A stretch of DNA of 6,444 nt from an uncultured Eubacterium sp. GTDB taxonomy: Bacteria; Bacillota; Clostridia; Peptostreptococcales; Anaerovoracaceae. The notes beneath the pieces are model-generated. The model saw only the letters and a list, made by a program, of their open reading frames with translations. It was not told the DNA's origin and did not search any database. Below are positions 5,697 through 6,444 of the stretch, in pieces. The stretch lies in assembly GCA_900551775.1 (NCBI GenBank), contig URXI01000248.1, positions 1 through 6,444 on the forward strand, written 5' to 3'. The translations under genes were made by a program, and so were the position numbers. Each line of letters begins with the position of its first letter. The stretch's first letter is position 1.

Positions 5697-6444
5697 GACA
5701 ATTATGGTACTGGGAACCTGCTCCAATGCGGGAAAGAGTCTGCTGGCTGCCGGAATCTGCAGAATCCTCAAACAGGACGGCTACAAAGTGGCTCCCTTCA
5801 AAGCGCAGAACATGGCGCTGAACTCCTTCATCACCAAGGACGGTCTGGAGATGGGAAGGGCGCAGGTCATGCAGGCGGAGGCCTGCCAGATCGAACCGGA
5901 CGTGCGGATGAATCCCATTCTGCTGAAACCGACCAGCGACCAGGGCTCTCAGGTCATCATCAATGGGGAGGTCCACGGCAACTATTCCGCCAAGGATTTT
6001 TATGCGAAGAAGGAAGACTTCCGCGCAGCTGTAAAAGAGGCCTTTGACAGTCTGGCGTCGGAATACGACGTCATCGTGCTGGAAGGTGCGGGCAGCCCTG
6101 CGGAAATCAACCTCAAAGAAGGGGATCTGGTTAACATGGGCATGGCGAAAATGGCAGACGCCCCGGTGCTTCTCGTGGGAGACATCGACCGGGGCGGCGT
6201 GTTCGCATCACTTGCAGGCACCATGCTGCTCTTTGACGAAGAAGAAAGGGCACGAGTCAAAGGCGTGGTCATCAACAAATTCAGAGGCGACGTGACCATT
6301 CTGGAGCCGGGTCTTCGGATGCTGGAAGACATCATCAAGGTGCCAGTGGCGGGGGTTGTTCCCTACATGCAGCTTGATGTGGACGATGAGGACAGTCTGA
6401 CGGATCGTTTTGCAAACCGCAAAGGTGACGCCCTCATCGACATC
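5689..6444 (+). CDS. cobQ: Cobyric acid synthase, N-terminal part (3' end cut by window)
   Basis: CobQ (also CbiP) uses ATP and glutamine to amidate side chains b, d, e and g of adenosylcobyrinate a,c-diamide, giving adenosylcobyric acid. The frame stays open for 252 codons to the window edge; family members are about 490-510 residues, so only the synthetase domain is seen. Key motifs are the P-loop-like VLGTCSNAGKS (7-17), PFKAQNMALNS (36-46), EMGRAQVMQAEAC (54-66), MNPILLKP (74-81), LEGAGSPAEINL (131-142) and VGDIDRGGVFAS (163-174). FKAQNMALNS and EGAGSPAEINL are diagnostic of CobQ against CbiA (FKCGPDYIDP). The C-terminal glutamine amidotransferase domain should lie beyond the window. GAGGA at 5676-5680 precedes the ATG at 5689 by eight bases. 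The start overlaps the cobD stop by 8 bp in another frame. Confidence 0.96.
   Translation, partial: MAKTIMVLGTCSNAGKSLLAAGICRILKQDGYKVAPFKAQNMALNSFITKDGLEMGRAQVMQAEACQIEPDVRMNPILLKPTSDQGSQVIINGEVHGNYSAKDFYAKKEDFRAAVKEAFDSLASEYDVIVLEGAGSPAEINLKEGDLVNMGMAKMADAPVLLVGDIDRGGVFASLAGTMLLFDEEERARVKGVVINKFRGDVTILEPGLRMLEDIIKVPVAGVVPYMQLDVDDEDSLTDRFANRKGDALIDI

Noticed and set aside
6344..6350. CAGTGGC, the reverse complement of the B12-box core GCCACTG of cobalamin riboswitches
   Set aside because: It is a single 7-base match inside conserved cobQ coding sequence (V-P-V-A), without the paired stems of a cobalamin riboswitch. It is a chance match.

Overview
The window is a compact, single-strand (+) segment of an anaerobic-type cobalamin (vitamin B12) biosynthesis cluster. 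Seven protein-coding genes fill almost all of it, and none looks novel at family level. In order they are: the 3' half of hemL, a very short cbiX, a fused cbiE-cbiT, cbiA, cbiB, cobD, and the 5' half of cobQ/cbiP, which runs off the right edge. The Cbi-type enzymes (a CbiX-like chelatase for early cobalt insertion, a CbiET fusion, CbiA) indicate the oxygen-independent, early-cobalt route. The strong GGAGG-type ribosome binding sites, the use of HemL (C5 pathway to 5-aminolevulinate) and the protein style suggest an anaerobic Bacillota/Clostridia-like bacterium of moderate G+C. That assignment is inference; no taxonomic marker is present.

Layout. Positions 1-670 encode the C-terminal half of HemL. 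Positions 671-765 are the only non-coding stretch of any size; they hold a perfect 15-bp inverted repeat (692-706 / 719-733), an AT-rich run and the cbiX ribosome binding site. From 766 to the right edge the genes are packed tightly. cbiX and cbiET are 3 bp apart. Every later junction overlaps: cbiET/cbiA by 17 bp with a TTG start for cbiA, cbiA/cbiB by 10 bp, cbiB/cobD by 4 bp (ATGA), and cobD/cobQ by 8 bp. This points to one polycistronic, translationally coupled message.

How the genes work together. HemL makes 5-aminolevulinate, the precursor of all tetrapyrroles. CbiX probably inserts cobalt into sirohydrochlorin. CbiET carries out the late C5 and C15 methylations and the C12 acetate decarboxylation. 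CbiA amidates the a and c side chains of cobyrinate, and CobQ amidates b, d, e and g to give cobyric acid. CobD makes (R)-1-aminopropan-2-ol phosphate, and CbiB attaches it to cobyric acid to give adenosylcobinamide phosphate. The other corrin-ring enzymes (CbiL, F, G, D, J, H, C), the adenosyltransferase and the nucleotide-loop genes are not in this window and would be expected nearby. No cobalamin riboswitch is visible here.

The observations most worth a second look are the palindrome between hemL and cbiX, the unusually short and comparatively AT-rich cbiX beside it, and the chain of overlapping starts. I found no evidence for an undescribed system.
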